Source of the DNA: Alphaproteobacteria bacterium
GTDB lineage: Bacteria > Pseudomonadota > Alphaproteobacteria > Sphingomonadales > Sphingomonadaceae
NCBI GenBank assembly: GCA_018970445.1
Contig: JAGWWF010000005.1
Location: forward strand, 101,853 to 165,852
Direction of reading: 5' to 3'
Length of the DNA: 64,000 bases
Shown here piece after piece: positions 42,777 through 52,052 of this stretch. Position 1 is the first letter of the stretch; each line of letters starts with the position of its first letter. The translations under genes were made by a program, and so were the position numbers. Under the pieces are notes generated by a model. It saw only the letters and a program-made list of their open reading frames with translations. It searched no databases and was not told the DNA's origin.

Positions 42777-43160
42777 TCAACCGGGCAGGAACAGCGAAAC
42801 CACATCACGCGCCAGCCGGGCCGGACGCATGGTGGCAACATCGATGCAGCACCAGGTGCTCTTCACTTCGGCCAGCACCTGTTCGCCGCGCTGGAACAGG
42901 GTGGTGAAAAACGCCCGCGCGCCCTGCACGCCTTCGGCGACCACGCTGGCCACCACATCATCCTCCAGAAAGGCCGGCGCCCGATAGCTGATGTTGTGAT
43001 TGAGCGCGACCCACAGATGGTTGGCCACCGCATCGGCCGGGGCGGTGTTCTGCCAATAGGCCACCACCGCATCCTGCACCCAGCGCAGATAGACGGCATT
43101 GTTGACATGGCCCATATGGTCGATATCGGCCGCTGCCACTGCCACATCATGCCGATACAT
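42777..43160 (-). CDS. Acyl-CoA thioesterase (hotdog fold, YbgC/FadM-like)
   Basis: A 127-residue hotdog protein with AADIDHMGHVNNAVYLRWVQD, which holds the Asp and the G-H-V-N-N motif of the 4HBT family. A GGAGCGG ribosome site precedes the ATG. It lies 32 bases before the dehydrogenase gene on the same strand and may be co-transcribed with it. Confidence 0.88.
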   Translation of the reverse strand: MYRHDVAVAAADIDHMGHVNNAVYLRWVQDAVVAYWQNTAPADAVANHLWVALNHNISYRAPAFLEDDVVASVVAEGVQGARAFFTTLFQRGEQVLAEVKSTWCCIDVATMRPARLARDVVSLFLPG

Positions 43161-43283
43161 CTACCGCTCCTGCCCCCGTGTTGGCACAGCCTGCCCATGG
43201 TTGCTGCGGTGCGTCAAGCCGGTGATTCCCCCAGCCCGCATCTGCCAGTAGCGCGGCGGCCCCTGCGGCGTTATGGAACGGCG

Positions 43284-44531
43284 ATGAACGCGCAAATGCC
43301 CGAAACCCCGGCCGCCAGCCTGCCGATCTGCCTTGCCGATGTGGAGGCCGCCGCCGCCAACATTGCCGGCAAGGTGATCCGCACCCCCTGCCTGAAATCG
43401 GAAACCCTGAGCCAGATGACCGGCGCGCAGGTCTGGCTGAAGTTCGAAAATCTCCAGTTCACCGCCGCCTACAAAGAACGCGGTGCGCTCAACCGGTTGC
43501 TGTCGCTGTCGACAGAGGAGCGGGCCCGCGGTGTGATCGCCGCATCGGCCGGCAATCATGCCCAGGGGCTGGCCTATCACGCCCGCCGGCTGGGCATTCC
43601 GGCCACCATCGTGATGCCGCGCTTCACCCCGATCGTGAAGGTGCAGCAGACCGAGAATCATGAGGCCACGGTGGTGCTGTTCGGCGAGAAATATGATGAC
43701 GCCAGCACCCATGCCCTTGAACTGGCCCAGAAAAAGGGCCTCGTCTATGTCCACCCCTTTGATGATCCCAAGGTGATGGCCGGCCAGGGCACGGTGGGGC
43801 TGGAGATGCTGGAAGATGTGCCCCAGCTTGATACGCTGGTGGTGCCCATCGGCGGCGGTGGCCTGATTTCCGGCATCGCCACCGTGGCCAAGGCGCAGCG
43901 GCCCGACATGGCGGTGATCGGCGTGCAGGCCGAGCTGTATCCATCGATGTATGGCGCCATGAAGGGCCAGCCGGCGCTGTGCGATGGCGATACGCTGGCC
44001 GAGGGCATCGCGGTCAAGACCCCCGGCCGCCTGACCCAGGACGTGGTGCGCGCCCTGGTGGATGATATCGTGCTGGTGGGCGAACGCGATCTGGAACGCG
44101 CCGTCGCCCTGCTGCTGGGCATCGAGAAGACCGTGGTCGAAGGCGCCGGTGCCGCCGGGCTGGCCGCGCTGCTCGCCCATCCCCGCCGCTTCAAGGGGGC
44201 CAATGTCGGCCTGGTGCTGTGCGGCGGCAACATCGATACCCGCCTGCTGGCCAATGTGCTGCTGCGCGATCTGGCGCGGGCCGGGCGGCTGGCCCGCCTG
44301 CGCATCCGCCTGAAGGATCGACCCGGCCAATTGTTTGAAGTGGCCCGCATTTTTGATCAACAGCAGGTGAATATCCTGGAAGTCTATCACCAGCGCGTGT
44401 TCACCAATCTGCCGGCCAAGGGCCTGATCACCGATGTGGAATGCGAAACCCGCGACCGCGACCATCTGGAACGGCTGATCGAGGCGCTGCGGGCCGCCGG
44501 CTATGACGTGCGCATGGTGGAGGCAGACTGA
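43284..44531 (+). CDS. ilvA: Threonine ammonia-lyase (threonine dehydratase), ACT-domain form
   Basis: A 415-residue PLP enzyme that converts threonine to 2-oxobutyrate and ammonia. Lys64 (AAYKERGALN) is the PLP lysine; SAGNHAQG and the GGGGLISG phosphate loop follow. A single C-terminal ACT domain (from about residue 325, RIRLKDRPGQLFEVARIF) is the short layout shared with catabolic or TdcB-like enzymes. The ATG at 43284 gives the normal family start; the open frame upstream is a shadow over the opposite gene. Confidence 0.93.
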   Translation: MNAQMPETPAASLPICLADVEAAAANIAGKVIRTPCLKSETLSQMTGAQVWLKFENLQFTAAYKERGALNRLLSLSTEERARGVIAASAGNHAQGLAYHARRLGIPATIVMPRFTPIVKVQQTENHEATVVLFGEKYDDASTHALELAQKKGLVYVHPFDDPKVMAGQGTVGLEMLEDVPQLDTLVVPIGGGGLISGIATVAKAQRPDMAVIGVQAELYPSMYGAMKGQPALCDGDTLAEGIAVKTPGRLTQDVVRALVDDIVLVGERDLERAVALLLGIEKTVVEGAGAAGLAALLAHPRRFKGANVGLVLCGGNIDTRLLANVLLRDLARAGRLARLRIRLKDRPGQLFEVARIFDQQQVNILEVYHQRVFTNLPAKGLITDVECETRDRDHLERLIEALRAAGYDVRMVEAD

Positions 44532-44541
44532 ACCCATTTGC

Positions 44542-44561
44542 GGCTTGCGCTGCCGCAAGCC
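44542..44561 (+). terminator. Short hairpin after ilvA, possible terminator
   Basis: An 8-bp stem (44542-44549 with 44554-44561) with a 4-base loop, 10 bases after the ilvA stop. No T-run follows, so termination would depend on other factors. Confidence 0.35.
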
Positions 44562-44647
44562 TGGGGTAGCATCGCCGTTAACAGGGGCGGGGACTGGCCA
44601 TGCGGTGTGGCCGGCCCGATGGGCTGCGAGGGCGAGAGGCATCTGGT

Positions 44648-45391
44648 GTGACCGACCAGTCGTATCGATTTCCACGGTTTTTCGTGACCGCGCCGGCCCC
44701 CTGCCCCTATCTGCCGGGGCGGACGGAGCGCAAGGTGTTCGCCGAACTGAAGGGCGACGAGGCCCAGCAGATGTCCGAAGCGCTGGGCCGAATCGGCTTC
44801 CGGCGCAGCCAGAATGTTGTCTACCGCCCCAGTTGCGACGGCTGCCAGGCCTGTGTGTCGGTGCGGGTGCCCACCGCCCGGTTCCAGCCGGGGCGCAGCC
44901 AGCGCAGGCTGCTGGCCGCCCACGCCGATCTGGAGGTGCATGCCTGCGAACCCTGGGCGACCGAGGAACAATGGGCCCTGTTGCGCCGCTATCTGGCCGC
45001 CCGCCACCCCGGCGGCGGCATGGCGGCGATGGATGCGCATGATTTTGCCGACATGATCGAACAATCGCCGGTGGATACGGTGATCGTCGAATATCGCGAG
45101 CCCGCCAGCGATGGCCGGCTTGGCCGCCTGGTCGGCTGCTGCCTCACCGACAAGCAGGCCGATGGCCTGTCGATGATCTACAGCTTCTACGAACCCGAAT
45201 CGGCTGATGGCAGTGGCCGCAGCGGCTTGGGCAATTTCATCATCATGGACCATATCCTGCGCGCCGCCCGCGCCGGCCTGTCCTATGTCTATCTGGGATA
45301 CTGGATCGAAGGCTGCAACCGCATGGCCTACAAGACGAAATTCAGACCGGTCGAGGCGCTGATCGGCGGCCAGTGGCGCGAACAGGCCTGA
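44648..45391 (+). CDS. bpt: Aspartate/glutamate leucyltransferase (Bpt/Ate family)
   Basis: A 247-residue aminoacyl-tRNA-protein transferase of the bacterial N-end rule pathway. It transfers Leu (or Arg) to N-terminal Asp or Glu and marks proteins for ClpAP/ClpS. The family motifs [30 protein letters not shown] and [15 protein letters not shown] are all present. The start is GTG 44648 (VTDQSYRFP); ATG 44600 in the same frame is less likely because it adds residues outside the family. Confidence 0.92.
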   Translation: MTDQSYRFPRFFVTAPAPCPYLPGRTERKVFAELKGDEAQQMSEALGRIGFRRSQNVVYRPSCDGCQACVSVRVPTARFQPGRSQRRLLAAHADLEVHACEPWATEEQWALLRRYLAARHPGGGMAAMDAHDFADMIEQSPVDTVIVEYREPASDGRLGRLVGCCLTDKQADGLSMIYSFYEPESADGSGRSGLGNFIIMDHILRAARAGLSYVYLGYWIEGCNRMAYKTKFRPVEALIGGQWREQA

Positions 45392-45603
45392 ACCGGTTTT
45401 GACACTATTGACGAATTCGCCGGGATTCAGGAAAAAAATCGCGCCTTTTCAACGAACCGTTCCGCCTGCCGATGCGACACAAGTGGCGCATCTCGCCTGT
45501 GTCACAGCGGCCTGCCCTGCCAGAACCATCCCCCATCGGGCGTTGCCATGATGACAGATCTTGGCAGTGTAGGACAGAAGGCACGCGGCCAGCGCCCACG
45601 CCG

Positions 45604-46545
45604 TCAGGGAATCAGCCGGTCCAGCATCCCCGTCGCCAGCGCGGCCTTCACATGATCGATGAAGGCCCGCAATTTGGGCAGCACCTGGGCGTGGCCGGGA
45701 TAATGCAGGAACAGGCCGGGGCTGGTGGGGGCCAGTTCGGGCAGCACCAGCTGCAGTTCGCCGCTGGCCAGCGCCGGGGCGGCCAGCGGTTCGGCCAGTT
45801 GCGCCAGCCCCAGACCGCGGATGGCCAGCGCCAGCAGCGCGCTGGCATCCGATACGATCACCCGGCCGCGCACCGCCACATCGATCACGCGATGGCCGTC
45901 GGCAAAGCGCCACGGCACGATCACGCCGCTGCCGTGCAGGCGGTGGCGGATGCAATCATGATGGCGCAGATCGGCCGGGCTGGCCGGCGTGCCGCGCTGG
46001 GCCAGATAGGCCGGCGATGCGGCAGTGACAAAGCGGAACGGCGGTGACAGGCGCACGCTGATCATGTCGGCTTCCAGCAGTTCGCCGATGCGGATGCCGG
46101 CATCATGGCCGCTGGCGGCCAGATCGATCACCGCATCCTCGCCGGCGATTTCCACATCCACATCGGGATAACGGGCGCAGAAATCGGCAATGATCGGTTC
46201 GATCAGCAACGGCACCACGGCGCGCGGCATGTTGATGCGCAACAGGCCGGCCGGCCGTTCGCCCAGGGTGCGGGCGCTTTCCCAGGCGCTCACCAGGCTG
46301 GCAAAGGCCGGTGCCGCCTGGGCGTGGAACAGCGCGCCGGCTTCGGTCAGGCCCACCGATCGGGTGGTGCGGATGAACAGCGGCACGCCGATCCGGTCTT
46401 CAAACTGGCGGATGGTCTGGCTGATCGCCGATGGCGACACCGCCAGATCCTCGGCCGCCAGCCGGAACGACGAACGTTCAGCCACGCGCAGGAAGGCTTC
46501 GAGGCCATCGAGCAGGTTGCGCGGGATTGTGTAGCTGTTCTTCAT
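45604..46545 (-). CDS. LysR family transcriptional regulator
   Basis: A 313-residue LysR-type regulator. The N-terminal winged helix-turn-helix is typical (FLRVAERSSFRLAAEDLAVS followed by PSAISQTIRQFEDRIG), and a substrate-binding domain follows. It is convergent to bpt and divergent from a small secreted-protein gene. The shared upstream region has a palindrome of LysR type. The inducer is unknown. Confidence 0.93.
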   Translation of the reverse strand: MKNSYTIPRNLLDGLEAFLRVAERSSFRLAAEDLAVSPSAISQTIRQFEDRIGVPLFIRTTRSVGLTEAGALFHAQAAPAFASLVSAWESARTLGERPAGLLRINMPRAVVPLLIEPIIADFCARYPDVDVEIAGEDAVIDLAASGHDAGIRIGELLEADMISVRLSPPFRFVTAASPAYLAQRGTPASPADLRHHDCIRHRLHGSGVIVPWRFADGHRVIDVAVRGRVIVSDASALLALAIRGLGLAQLAEPLAAPALASGELQLVLPELAPTSPGLFLHYPGHAQVLPKLRAFIDHVKAALATGMLDRLIP

Positions 46546-46570
46546 GGGGCGCGTATCATTATCCGGATTA

Positions 46571-46584
46571 ACTCACGTCTGAGT
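46571..46584. promoter_or_regulatory. Candidate LysR operator palindrome
   Basis: ACTCA and TGAGT flank 4 bases in the 108-base gap between the divergent LysR gene and the secreted-protein gene. The 14-bp near T-N11-A layout and the position fit autoregulation by the LysR protein. It is a short palindrome, so the call is tentative. Confidence 0.35.
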
Positions 46585-46653
46585 GTGACTTAAAACATCC
46601 CCATCGGCAAGCCATCCCCCGGCCGCCGAACCGGAAAAAAAGGAACCCACACC

Positions 46654-46950
46654 ATGATCACCCGCCGCAGCATCGATCGCCTGACCATCGCCACCCTGGT
46701 GCTGGCCGCCGCCATGCCCTTCATGGCCATCAGCCCGGTGCAGGCCGCCCCGGTGGATTGCGCCGCCCAGGCCCAGAGCATCGCCGCCCGTGCCGGCGCC
46801 GCCGATCCCAAGGCCGCGGCCAGGGCGCTGCGCACCGCCCGGCTCGCCGCGAAAATCTGTGAAGAAGGCAACGGCCATGAAGCCGCGAAGAAATTTCGCC
46901 TGGCCCAGAGCCAGCTGGGCACCAGCGTGCAGCTGGCCGAGCGGCGCTGA
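46654..46950 (+). CDS. Small exported protein of unknown function
   Basis: A 98-residue protein with a signal peptide (to about residue 31, ISPVQAA) and a mature part of about 65 mostly helical residues rich in Ala, Arg and Lys, with two Cys (near VDCAAQ and KICEEG). No family was recognised. It is divergent from the LysR gene and ends at a strong terminator, so it is a stand-alone unit. The two Cys could form a disulphide in the periplasm. Confidence 0.75.
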   Translation: MITRRSIDRLTIATLVLAAAMPFMAISPVQAAPVDCAAQAQSIAARAGAADPKAAARALRTARLAAKICEEGNGHEAAKKFRLAQSQLGTSVQLAERR

Positions 46951-46986
46951 CACAAGCCGGCCGGCGCATCCCCGCCGGCCGGCCTG

Positions 46987-47021
46987 GCGGCGGCCACCTT
47001 GCAGGGTGGCCGCCGCTTTTT
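46987..47021 (+). terminator. Rho-independent terminator after the small exported protein gene
   Basis: A perfect 12-bp stem (46987-46998 with 47005-47016) with a 6-base loop and five T (47017-47021). It abuts the 3' end of the convergent pgi gene. Confidence 0.9.
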
Positions 47022-48551
47022 CTACAGCCCGGCCAGCGCCACCAGCCGGGCGGTGGACGGATCAAAGCCCAGATCATCGCCGGCGATCAGCGCATTGGCC
47101 AGTTCCTTGCCCAGTTCCACGCCCCACTGATCAAAGGGGTTGAGGCCCAGCAGCACGGCGGCGACAAAGGTGCGATGTTCGAAGAAGGCCAGGGCCGCGC
47201 CCAGCGTGCGAGCATCCAGCCGATCGAGCAGCAGGGTGGACGATGGCCGGTTGCCGGGGAAGGTCTTGGCGCGGGCCAGCGCCGCATCGCCGCCCGACAG
47301 CGCCAGCGCCGCATCGAAACTGCGGCCCTTCAGCAGCGCGGCGCCCTGGGCCAGCATGTTAGCCAGCAATTGCCGGTGGTGGGTGGCGGGCAGGCCGTGG
47401 CCGGGGGTTTTCACGCCGATGAATTCGATGGGGCCGATGGCGGTGCCCTGGTGCACCAGCTGGAACACCGCATGCTGGGCATCGGTGCCGGTGCCGCCCC
47501 AGGTGATGGCGGCGCTGGGGCCGGGCAGCGGATCGCCGCTGCGGCCCACCCGCTTGCCGTTCGATTCCATTTCCAGCTGTTGCAGATAGGCCGGCAGCAG
47601 CCGCAGCCGTTCATCATAGGCGAACACGCCGCGCGTGGCCTGGCCCTGGCCATGGGCGGCCCACACATCGGCCAGCGCCGCCAGCACCGGCAGGTTGCGG
47701 GCCAGCGGCGCATCACGGAAGTGCACATCCATTGCCGCCGCCCCGGCGCGCAGGTCCGCCAGCGCATCGGGGCCGCAGCGCACCGCCAGCGGCAGGCCCA
47801 CGGCCGACCACAGGGAATAGCGGCCACCAACCGTTTCGGCAAAATCCAGCACGGTGCCCGCGCCCCAGGCCCGCGCGCGATCCGGCCGGGCGGTGATGGC
47901 AATGGCCTGGGCGCGGGGATCGCCGCTGCCGGCCGCGGCCAGCCAGTCCAGCGCGCTGTGCGCATTCGTCATAGTTTCGGCGGTGGTGAAGGTCTTGGAC
48001 ACGATGACCAGCCGGGTGGCCGCCGGATCGCAGACGGCCAGCGTGCGGGCCAGCGCCTCGCCATCGATGTTGGCGACGACATGGATGGTGGGGCCCCCGA
48101 TATTATTGGCGCAATCGCGCCCCAGCGCATCGATCAGCAGCGCCGGGCCCAGCGCCGATCCGCCGATGCCGATGTGGATGACATCGCGCACGCCATCGGC
48201 CCGCAGGCGATCGGCGCAGGCGGCGACGGCGGCGGCCGATGCAGCGGCGGTGGCGACATGATCGGCGCGGCCCACCCCGCGTTCGGCCATGTGGGTGGCG
48301 GCCCGGCCTTCGGACGGGTTGACGATTTCGCCGGCGAACAGGCGATCACGCCAGCCCGGCAGATCGGCGGCCATCGCGGCGGCCAGCAGCTGATCCAGCA
48401 CGGGCAGCGGCAGCGCCAGGCGCGACAGATCGGCATGGATGCCGCACACGGCCAGCGACAGCCGATCCAGCCGATCCGGCTCTGCCGCGAACAGGGCCTG
48501 GATATCGACCGGCGCGGCGCCGGCCGCGCGAAGGGCGGCAAGATTGTCCAT
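47022..48551 (-). CDS. pgi: Glucose-6-phosphate isomerase
   Basis: A 509-residue enzyme that interconverts glucose 6-phosphate and fructose 6-phosphate. The family signatures are visible: IHIGIGGSALGPALL, the SKTFTTAET phosphate loop, WGGTGTDAQHAVFQLVHQGT and the C-terminal NPFDQWGVELGKELA. The ATG at 48551 gives the normal start; the 32-codon extension upstream is not supported. It is divergent from rnc across 95 bases. Confidence 0.97.
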   Translation of the reverse strand: MDNLAALRAAGAAPVDIQALFAAEPDRLDRLSLAVCGIHADLSRLALPLPVLDQLLAAAMAADLPGWRDRLFAGEIVNPSEGRAATHMAERGVGRADHVATAAASAAAVAACADRLRADGVRDVIHIGIGGSALGPALLIDALGRDCANNIGGPTIHVVANIDGEALARTLAVCDPAATRLVIVSKTFTTAETMTNAHSALDWLAAAGSGDPRAQAIAITARPDRARAWGAGTVLDFAETVGGRYSLWSAVGLPLAVRCGPDALADLRAGAAAMDVHFRDAPLARNLPVLAALADVWAAHGQGQATRGVFAYDERLRLLPAYLQQLEMESNGKRVGRSGDPLPGPSAAITWGGTGTDAQHAVFQLVHQGTAIGPIEFIGVKTPGHGLPATHHRQLLANMLAQGAALLKGRSFDAALALSGGDAALARAKTFPGNRPSSTLLLDRLDARTLGAALAFFEHRTFVAAVLLGLNPFDQWGVELGKELANALIAGDDLGFDPSTARLVALAGL

Positions 48552-48646
48552 GGCGGTGGTTTTCCGGCCTGGCACGGTGATTGTCCAGCGCAATATCGTG
48601 AGGAGATGCTTGACCGGAACGCCGGATGCGCTCAACGCACGGCGCA

Positions 48647-49372
48647 ATGGCGCGCAAGCACAAGCCCTTGCCCGATGCCGGCATTGGCCGGACCGAACGG
48701 CTGGCCCGGCTGGCCGGCTGGGCGCGCGATGTGCTGGGCCATGATTTTGCCGATCCCGCCCTGATCGATCGCGCGCTCACCCACGGCAGCGCGACGCGGA
48801 CGGCGGGCGGTTCCTATCAGCGGCTGGAATTTCTGGGCGATCGCGTGCTTGGCTGCGTGGTCGCCAGCCTGCTCTATGGCCAGCATGATGAGGCCGAAGG
48901 CCGCTTGACGGCGCGGCTGCATGCCATGGTGGAAGGGCCGGCCAACGCGCGGGTGGCGCGCGGCTGGGGCGTGGAGCCGTTGATCGCCATGGAGCCGGTG
49001 AGCCGCACCAAGGGCCTGGCCGACAGCGACAATGTGCTGGGCGATGTGGCCGAAGCGCTGGTGGCCGCCGTCTATGTGGATGGCGGCTGGCCGGCGGCGG
49101 AACGGCTGGTGACGCGCCACTGGGGGCCGATGATGCAGGCCGAACAGCCCTATCTGGTGGATCCAAAGAGCAGCCTGCAGAACTGGGCGCTGAAACGCCG
49201 GCTGGGCATGCCCGAATATGTGGTGATCGACCGGCAGGGCCCCGATCACGCCCCGCACTTCACCGTGGAGGTGGCGGTGCGCGGGGCACCGCCCGTCCAT
49301 GGCCACGGCCGTTCCCGGCAGGAAGCCGAAAAGGCCGCCGCCACCGCCCTTCTGAAAGCGCTTGAACCATGA
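48647..49372 (+). CDS. rnc: Ribonuclease III
   Basis: A 241-residue double-strand-specific RNase used in rRNA processing. The signature RLEFLGDRVLG contains the first catalytic Glu/Asp set, and DVAEALVAAVYVDGG the second. A C-terminal dsRNA-binding domain (from about residue 165) ends in EAEKAAATALLKAL. The ATG at 48647 is preferred to the longer in-frame start at 48626. It overlaps era by 4 bases, the common rnc-era order. Confidence 0.97.
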   Translation: MARKHKPLPDAGIGRTERLARLAGWARDVLGHDFADPALIDRALTHGSATRTAGGSYQRLEFLGDRVLGCVVASLLYGQHDEAEGRLTARLHAMVEGPANARVARGWGVEPLIAMEPVSRTKGLADSDNVLGDVAEALVAAVYVDGGWPAAERLVTRHWGPMMQAEQPYLVDPKSSLQNWALKRRLGMPEYVVIDRQGPDHAPHFTVEVAVRGAPPVHGHGRSRQEAEKAAATALLKALEP

Positions 49373-50271
49373 CCGACGAAACCAGCCGCTGTGGCGCGAT
49401 TGCCGTGGTGGGCGCCCCCAATGCCGGCAAATCCACCCTGGTCAACGCGCTGGTGGGCCAGAAGGTGGCGATTGTTTCGGCCAAGGTGCAGACGACCCGG
49501 CAGCGGCTGGTGGGCATTGCCGTGGCCGGGCCGGCGCAGTTGCTGCTGGTGGACACGCCGGGCATTTTCCGCCCGCGCCGCCGGCTGGATCGCGCCATGG
49601 TGAAAGCGGCCTGGGATGGCACCGATGATGCCGATCTGATCGCGCTGGTGATCGATGCCAAGGCCGGGCTGAAGGGCGAGGTGCCGGCCATCGTGGCGGC
49701 GCTGGCCGGCCGGCGCGAGCGCAAATATCTGATCCTGAACAAGGTGGATATGTGCGTGAAGGAAAAGCTTCTGGTGCTGGCGCAGGAGCTGAACGGCCGC
49801 GTGGCGTTCGAGGAGACCTATTTCGTTTCGGCCAGCACCGGCGATGGCGTGGCCGGGCTGAAGGCAGCGCTGGCCGCCGCCATGCCGACCGGCCCGTGGC
49901 ATTATCCCGAAGACCAGTTGAGCGATGCCACCACCCGCCTGATGGCCAGCGAGCTGACCCGCGAGCAGCTGTATCTGCAACTGCACGCCGAACTGCCCTA
50001 TAGCGCCACCATCGAGACGGAGAAGTGGGAGGAACGGCGCGACGGCAGCACCGCCATCCACCAGCAGATCATCGTGGAGCGCGACAGCCAGCGCGCCATC
50101 GTGCTGGGCAAGGGCGGCACCCGCATCCGCGAGATTGGCGCGGCGGCACGGGCGGCGATCAGCGATCTGACCGGCCGGCCCGTGCACCTGTTCCTGCACG
50201 TGAAGGTGAAGCCCGATTGGGGCGATGATCGCAGCCTGTACAGCGCGGTCGGGCTGGATTTCGTGGATTAG
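49369..50271 (+). CDS. era: GTPase Era
   Basis: A 300-residue ribosome-assembly GTPase that binds 16S rRNA near its 3' end. The G motifs are GAPNAGKST (G1), DTPGIF (G3) and NKVD (G4), and a C-terminal KH domain holds VLGKGGTRIREIG. The ATG overlaps the rnc stop. The stop overlaps the convergent PEP-CTERM gene by 4 bases. Confidence 0.97.
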   Translation: MTDETSRCGAIAVVGAPNAGKSTLVNALVGQKVAIVSAKVQTTRQRLVGIAVAGPAQLLLVDTPGIFRPRRRLDRAMVKAAWDGTDDADLIALVIDAKAGLKGEVPAIVAALAGRRERKYLILNKVDMCVKEKLLVLAQELNGRVAFEETYFVSASTGDGVAGLKAALAAAMPTGPWHYPEDQLSDATTRLMASELTREQLYLQLHAELPYSATIETEKWEERRDGSTAIHQQIIVERDSQRAIVLGKGGTRIREIGAAARAAISDLTGRPVHLFLHVKVKPDWGDDRSLYSAVGLDFVD

Positions 50272-51137
50272 ACTGCCAGCAGCCGGCGGCGGCGCAGGCT
50301 GGTGCCGATCAGGCCGAAACCGGCGATCAGCATGGCCCAGCTGGACGGTTCGGGGATGATCTCCACGCCCGAAACGATGCCGACACCCGACGCGCCGTTG
50401 AGGGTGCCGCTGCCGCCATCATATTCGCCGGTGCCGGTCAGGCTCTGGAAGCGCAGCACGAAATTGTGCAGCGTGATCGACGTGCGCTGTGCCGGGCCGG
50501 TGAAATTCAGGATGAATTCCGACGAGGTGGCCGGGAAGGGATTGGCCGGGGTGCCCAGGCCGGCACCGGTGCCCATTTCCAGGCCATCGCCGCCACCGCC
50601 CGAACAGTTGTTGGCCGGGCCGCTGGCCTTCAGACAGACCTGCGGATTGTTGGAACCAGCCGGGTTGGGCAGGTTGAGGCCGGTGTTGCTGACCGCAAGA
50701 ATGTCATACACCGGCGGTGTGCCGACGAACGACCGGCTGGCAATGTTCAGAAAGGCCGGATTGTCGCCCGTGGCATTGCCGGCAGCGGTGGAAAAGCCCA
50801 CAGCGCTGATGCGGGCACTGGGCAGTGTGCCGCCAAGCGACGACGTGTTGCGGATGGTGGCAAGGAATTGCCACGAACTGGTCCAGGTCGAACCGCTCAG
50901 GCTGTGGGTCACGGCCTTGAGTTCATAGGTGACGCGGCCGCCGATATTGGTGAAATCCCGGCGGGTGCCGCCCAAGCCTTCAGACACGCCGATGAAGCTG
51001 ATCCGCGCCGCATCGCCGTTGTTGGCGTCGGCCGCGTTGAATGTCACCTTGGAAAATTGCGCGCTGACCACGGCCGCAGCCGGGGTGGCCGAAAGGCCGG
51101 CGGCCAGCAGTGCAAATCCGATGTGAAATTTGTTCAT
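50268..51137 (-). CDS. PEP-CTERM sorting domain protein (paralogue 1)
   Basis: A 289-residue exported protein. It has a signal peptide (MNKFHIGFALLAAGLSATPAAA), an all-beta Ser/Gly/Asn-rich body with a conserved Cys pair (VCLKASGPANNC), and the C-terminal PEP-CTERM tail: PEPSSWAM, a hydrophobic helix and an Arg cluster. The tail is recognised by exosortase (EpsH/XrtA-type), which anchors or releases such proteins at the cell surface; no exosortase gene is in this window. It is a paralogue of the protein at 52053-52817. Confidence 0.9.
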   Translation of the reverse strand: MNKFHIGFALLAAGLSATPAAAVVSAQFSKVTFNAADANNGDAARISFIGVSEGLGGTRRDFTNIGGRVTYELKAVTHSLSGSTWTSSWQFLATIRNTSSLGGTLPSARISAVGFSTAAGNATGDNPAFLNIASRSFVGTPPVYDILAVSNTGLNLPNPAGSNNPQVCLKASGPANNCSGGGGDGLEMGTGAGLGTPANPFPATSSEFILNFTGPAQRTSITLHNFVLRFQSLTGTGEYDGGSGTLNGASGVGIVSGVEIIPEPSSWAMLIAGFGLIGTSLRRRRLLAV

Positions 51138-51257
51138 TTCTCTTGCCTATTCGTTACCCGCACCTGCTTATCGCCGATTCGCAAGCTGCACACAAGACTA
51201 AGTGAGAGTTAACAAAGGTCATTTTTCCTTTCCGCAACAAACTGGTCTAGACAGGCC

Positions 51258-51995
51258 ATGATGAAGCGGCTGGACCCTGCCTTGTTGATTGGCCTGCTGG
51301 GCCATGGCGAGAACGGAGCGATCGTGCGGCTGTTGACGGCCGAGGGCGGGCTGCAATCGGCCTATGTCCACGGCGGACGCGGCCGGCGGCTGCGGCCGGT
51401 GCTGCAGATCGGCAACCGGTTGAGCGTCGATCTGGTGGCACGCGGGGAAACGGCGCTGCCGGTGGCCAGCGTGCAGCTGCTGGCGGCCAACATGGCGATG
51501 CTGCACGGGCCGGCCGGCCTGGCGCTGGTGGATCATGTCACCACGCTGGCGGCGACGCTGCTGCCCGAAGGCGTGGCCCAGCCGCAGCTGTTTCCCCTGA
51601 TCGATGCGCTGCTGGCGGCGGCCGGGGCCGGGGCCGAACCGCTGGTGCAGGGCGCGGCGCTGGTGCGGCTGGAACTGGCGCTGCTGGCCGAACTGGGGCT
51701 GGGGCTGGATCTGCGTTGCTGTGCGGCCACCGGCAGCCCGGATGATCTGGCCTTTGTTTCACCCCGGTCGCGCCAGGCGGTGTCGCGCGGCGCCGGCCGG
51801 CCGTGGGCGGCGCGTTTGCTGCCCTTGCCGGCGTTCCTTATCGGCGCTGGCGCGGCGACGATGCCGGATGTCGCCGCCGGCTTGCGCCTGACCGGGCATT
51901 TCCTGGCCCGCGATGCGCTGGCCGGTCAGGCCCGGCGCGAGGCGGTGCTGCACGGCCGCGGCCGCGTGGTTGCCGGGCTGACCGGCGAAGGCTGA
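51258..51995 (+). CDS. recO: DNA repair protein RecO
   Basis: A 245-residue RecFOR-pathway protein that anneals DNA strands and loads RecA on SSB-coated DNA. The N-terminal OB fold shows ALLIGLLGHGENGAIVRLLT and the AYVHGGRGRR stretch typical of alphaproteobacterial RecO. The usual four-Cys zinc motif is reduced to a CC-type region (LRCCAATGSPDDLAFVSP). Position between two paralogous PEP-CTERM genes is unusual, but recO after era is a common order. Confidence 0.9.
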   Translation: MMKRLDPALLIGLLGHGENGAIVRLLTAEGGLQSAYVHGGRGRRLRPVLQIGNRLSVDLVARGETALPVASVQLLAANMAMLHGPAGLALVDHVTTLAATLLPEGVAQPQLFPLIDALLAAAGAGAEPLVQGAALVRLELALLAELGLGLDLRCCAATGSPDDLAFVSPRSRQAVSRGAGRPWAARLLPLPAFLIGAGAATMPDVAAGLRLTGHFLARDALAGQARREAVLHGRGRVVAGLTGEG

Positions 51996-52004
51996 ACAGC
52001 ACGA

Positions 52005-52032
52005 GGGCCGGCCATCAGGCGATGGCCGGCCC
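52005..52032. terminator. Hairpin between recO and the second PEP-CTERM gene
   Basis: A perfect 12-bp GC-rich stem (52005-52016 with 52021-52032) with an AGGC loop lies between two convergent genes and could stop transcripts from both sides. No T-run is present on either side, so it is a weak intrinsic terminator. Confidence 0.55.
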
Positions 52033-52052
52033 CATGTCGTCTGTGGGATCAA

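Noticed and set aside
42760..42785. Eight-bp stem near the thioesterase stop as a terminator
   Set aside because: The loop is 10 bases, it overlaps the coding end, and no T-run follows.
45392..45603. TTGACA-like element after bpt considered as a promoter
   Set aside because: No gene follows on the plus strand and no good -10 element is placed after it; the region lies between convergent genes.
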